From Microvirga aerilata (GTDB taxonomy: Bacteria; Pseudomonadota; Alphaproteobacteria; Rhizobiales; Beijerinckiaceae): 64,000 nucleotides of DNA. Of this stretch, positions 63,102-64,000 are shown in pieces. Location of the stretch: positions 1-64,000 of the forward strand of contig NZ_JAEQMY010000015.1 of NCBI RefSeq assembly GCF_016743775.1, in the 5' to 3' direction. The notes beneath the pieces were generated by a model, which had not been told where the DNA came from, made no database searches, and saw nothing but the letters and a program-made list of their open reading frames with translations. Position numbers and translations under genes: made by a program. How positions within the stretch are numbered: the first letter of the stretch is position 1; each line of letters starts with the position of its first letter.

Positions 63102-64000
63102 GTGACGGAGACGGATGCCATTGTTGCGCTGATCGCGCTTTTCGAGCGCGAGGGCTATGCGCGTGTCGAGCCGCCGGTGCTCCAGCCAGCGGACGTGTTC
63201 ATAGACCTGTCGGGCGAGGATATCCGGCGGCGCATGTTCGTGACGCAGGATGCGTCCGGCGCGGAGCTGTGCCTGCGGCCCGAATACACCATACCGGTCT
63301 GCCTCCAGCATCTGGCGCACCGGGGCGCCCAGCCCTCCGGCTATTCCTATGGCGGTCCCGTCTTCCGCATGCGCGCGGGCGAGAGCGGCGAGTTCCTGCA
63401 GGCAGGCCTCGAGTCCATCGGCCGGACGGATGTCTCGGCCGTGGACGCGGAAATCCTGAGCCTTGCCCTCGAAGGCCTCGCGCAGATCGGCGGCCCCGCC
63501 CCTGTGGTGAAGCTCGGCGACATGGGCCTTCTCCATGCCCTGATCGATGCGCTGGGCATCGCGCCCGCCGCCAAAAGACGAGTGATCCGCGCCATCGTGT
63601 CGGGTCAGGGGCTGGCGAGCCTCGCCGAGCCCGATGGGCCGGGAAGCCAAGAGCATGCGGGCCTCCTCGCCGCCATCGAAGGACAGGCGCCCCAGGCGGC
63701 GAAAGCCTTTGTGGAGGACATTCTCTCCATCGCGGGGATCGCCCGCGTCGGCGGCCGCAGCGCCGGCGAGATCGCCGAGCGTTTCCTGGCCCGCGCCGCG
63801 AACCGGACCGGCCTCGCCGACGAGGCCCGGGGGGTTCTGGAGCGTTATCTCACCATCGCGGGCGATCCGGATCAGGCCGCCGGCGCCGTCCGGGCGCTTG
63901 CCAGGGACGCGGGCCTCGACATCGATCCGGCCCTCACGACCTTCGAGGAGCGCACCGGCTTCATGGCCGCGCGGGGCCTCGATGTGGGCGCCTTCTCGTT
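63102..64000 (+). CDS. hisZ: ATP phosphoribosyltransferase regulatory subunit (HisZ), 3' end beyond window
   Basis: Catalytically inactive HisS-like protein that activates the short HisG enzyme of histidine synthesis. The frame starts at GTG 63102 (MTETDAIVALIALFEREGYARVEPP) and stays open for about 300 residues to the end of the window, with no stop, so it is truncated. Features: LQPADVFIDLSGEDIRRRMFVTQDASGAELCLRPEYTIPVC, GGPVFRMRAGESGEFLQAGLESIG, matching HisS motif 2 but without the catalytic Arg loop. It follows hisS in the expected order (hisS-hisZ-hisG) but with a small gene and repeats between. No ATG fits. Confidence 0.9.
   Translation, partial: MTETDAIVALIALFEREGYARVEPPVLQPADVFIDLSGEDIRRRMFVTQDASGAELCLRPEYTIPVCLQHLAHRGAQPSGYSYGGPVFRMRAGESGEFLQAGLESIGRTDVSAVDAEILSLALEGLAQIGGPAPVVKLGDMGLLHALIDALGIAPAAKRRVIRAIVSGQGLASLAEPDGPGSQEHAGLLAAIEGQAPQAAKAFVEDILSIAGIARVGGRSAGEIAERFLARAANRTGLADEARGVLERYLTIAGDPDQAAGAVRALARDAGLDIDPALTTFEERTGFMAARGLDVGAFS

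Noticed and set aside
60682..64000. tRNA genes near hisS
   Set aside because: I looked for T-arm words such as GGTTCGAATCC and cloverleaf-like stems in all gaps and found none.

Overview
The window is GC-rich, densely coded chromosomal DNA with a typical alphaproteobacterial (Hyphomicrobiales, probably Methylobacteriaceae and Microvirga-like) gene set. The evidence for this is the xseA/purD divergent pair with a DUF2093 gene, the waaA-lpxK cluster with DUF4170, hisS plus hisZ, a plant/alphaproteobacterial type gshA, an endonuclease-type mutL, a CtrA box, an EcfG promoter, and many short intergenic repeats. The genus is an inference. I saw no tRNA, rRNA, transposase, prophage or CRISPR array.

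Layout. 1-1.7 kb: end of an iron-chelate ABC importer (permease cut by the window edge, plus ATPase). 1.8-5.5 kb: an accessory stretch with an orphan protein, a small RTX-type secreted protein, small conserved hypotheticals, and a 770-base AT-richer gap carrying two opposed terminators and a candidate small RNA. 5.7-7.7 kb: tryptophan catabolism (kynA and a kynureninase-like enzyme). 8-13 kb: aldo/keto reductase, AAC(3)-I-like acetyltransferase, YhiN-type flavoprotein, small membrane proteins. 13.3-21.3 kb: ilvD with a strong terminator, a guanidine-II riboswitch controlling a Gdx/SugE exporter, a diguanylate cyclase, gshA, a YbdK-like ligase and rsmE. 21.5-31.6 kb: ubiA, a CysQ-like phosphatase, a lipid A/Kdo cluster, xseA, purD and a fluoroacetate-dehalogenase-like hydrolase. 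31.7-35.2 kb: two YsnF/DUF2382 stress proteins, the first behind an EcfG promoter, and a second RTX protein. 35.2-48.8 kb: tadA, an rluB with very long Arg-rich tails, rsmD, two oxidoreductases, a PilZ protein behind a CtrA box, mutL, pgi and an M16 peptidase pair. 48.8-64 kb: lspA-ileS, msrB-DUF3095, ribF, a HAD phosphatase, a degenerate EAL protein, an HMA protein, an omega-aminotransferase, hisS and the start of hisZ.

Themes linking the genes: cyclic-di-GMP signalling (GGDEF, degenerate EAL and PilZ proteins at three separate loci); general stress response (EcfG promoter, YsnF proteins); sulfur/thiol and redox maintenance (gshA, ybdK-like, msrB, cysQ-like); envelope building (waaA, lpxK, lspA, acyltransferase); and Ca-binding secreted proteins.

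The clearest non-coding discoveries are the guanidine-II riboswitch with its promoter (15662-15748), the EcfG promoter (31652-31677), the CtrA site (41073-41087), and a family of TGTCATTCC-ended intergenic repeats present in at least nine gaps. All product calls come from reading motifs and remembered family features; no database search was run.
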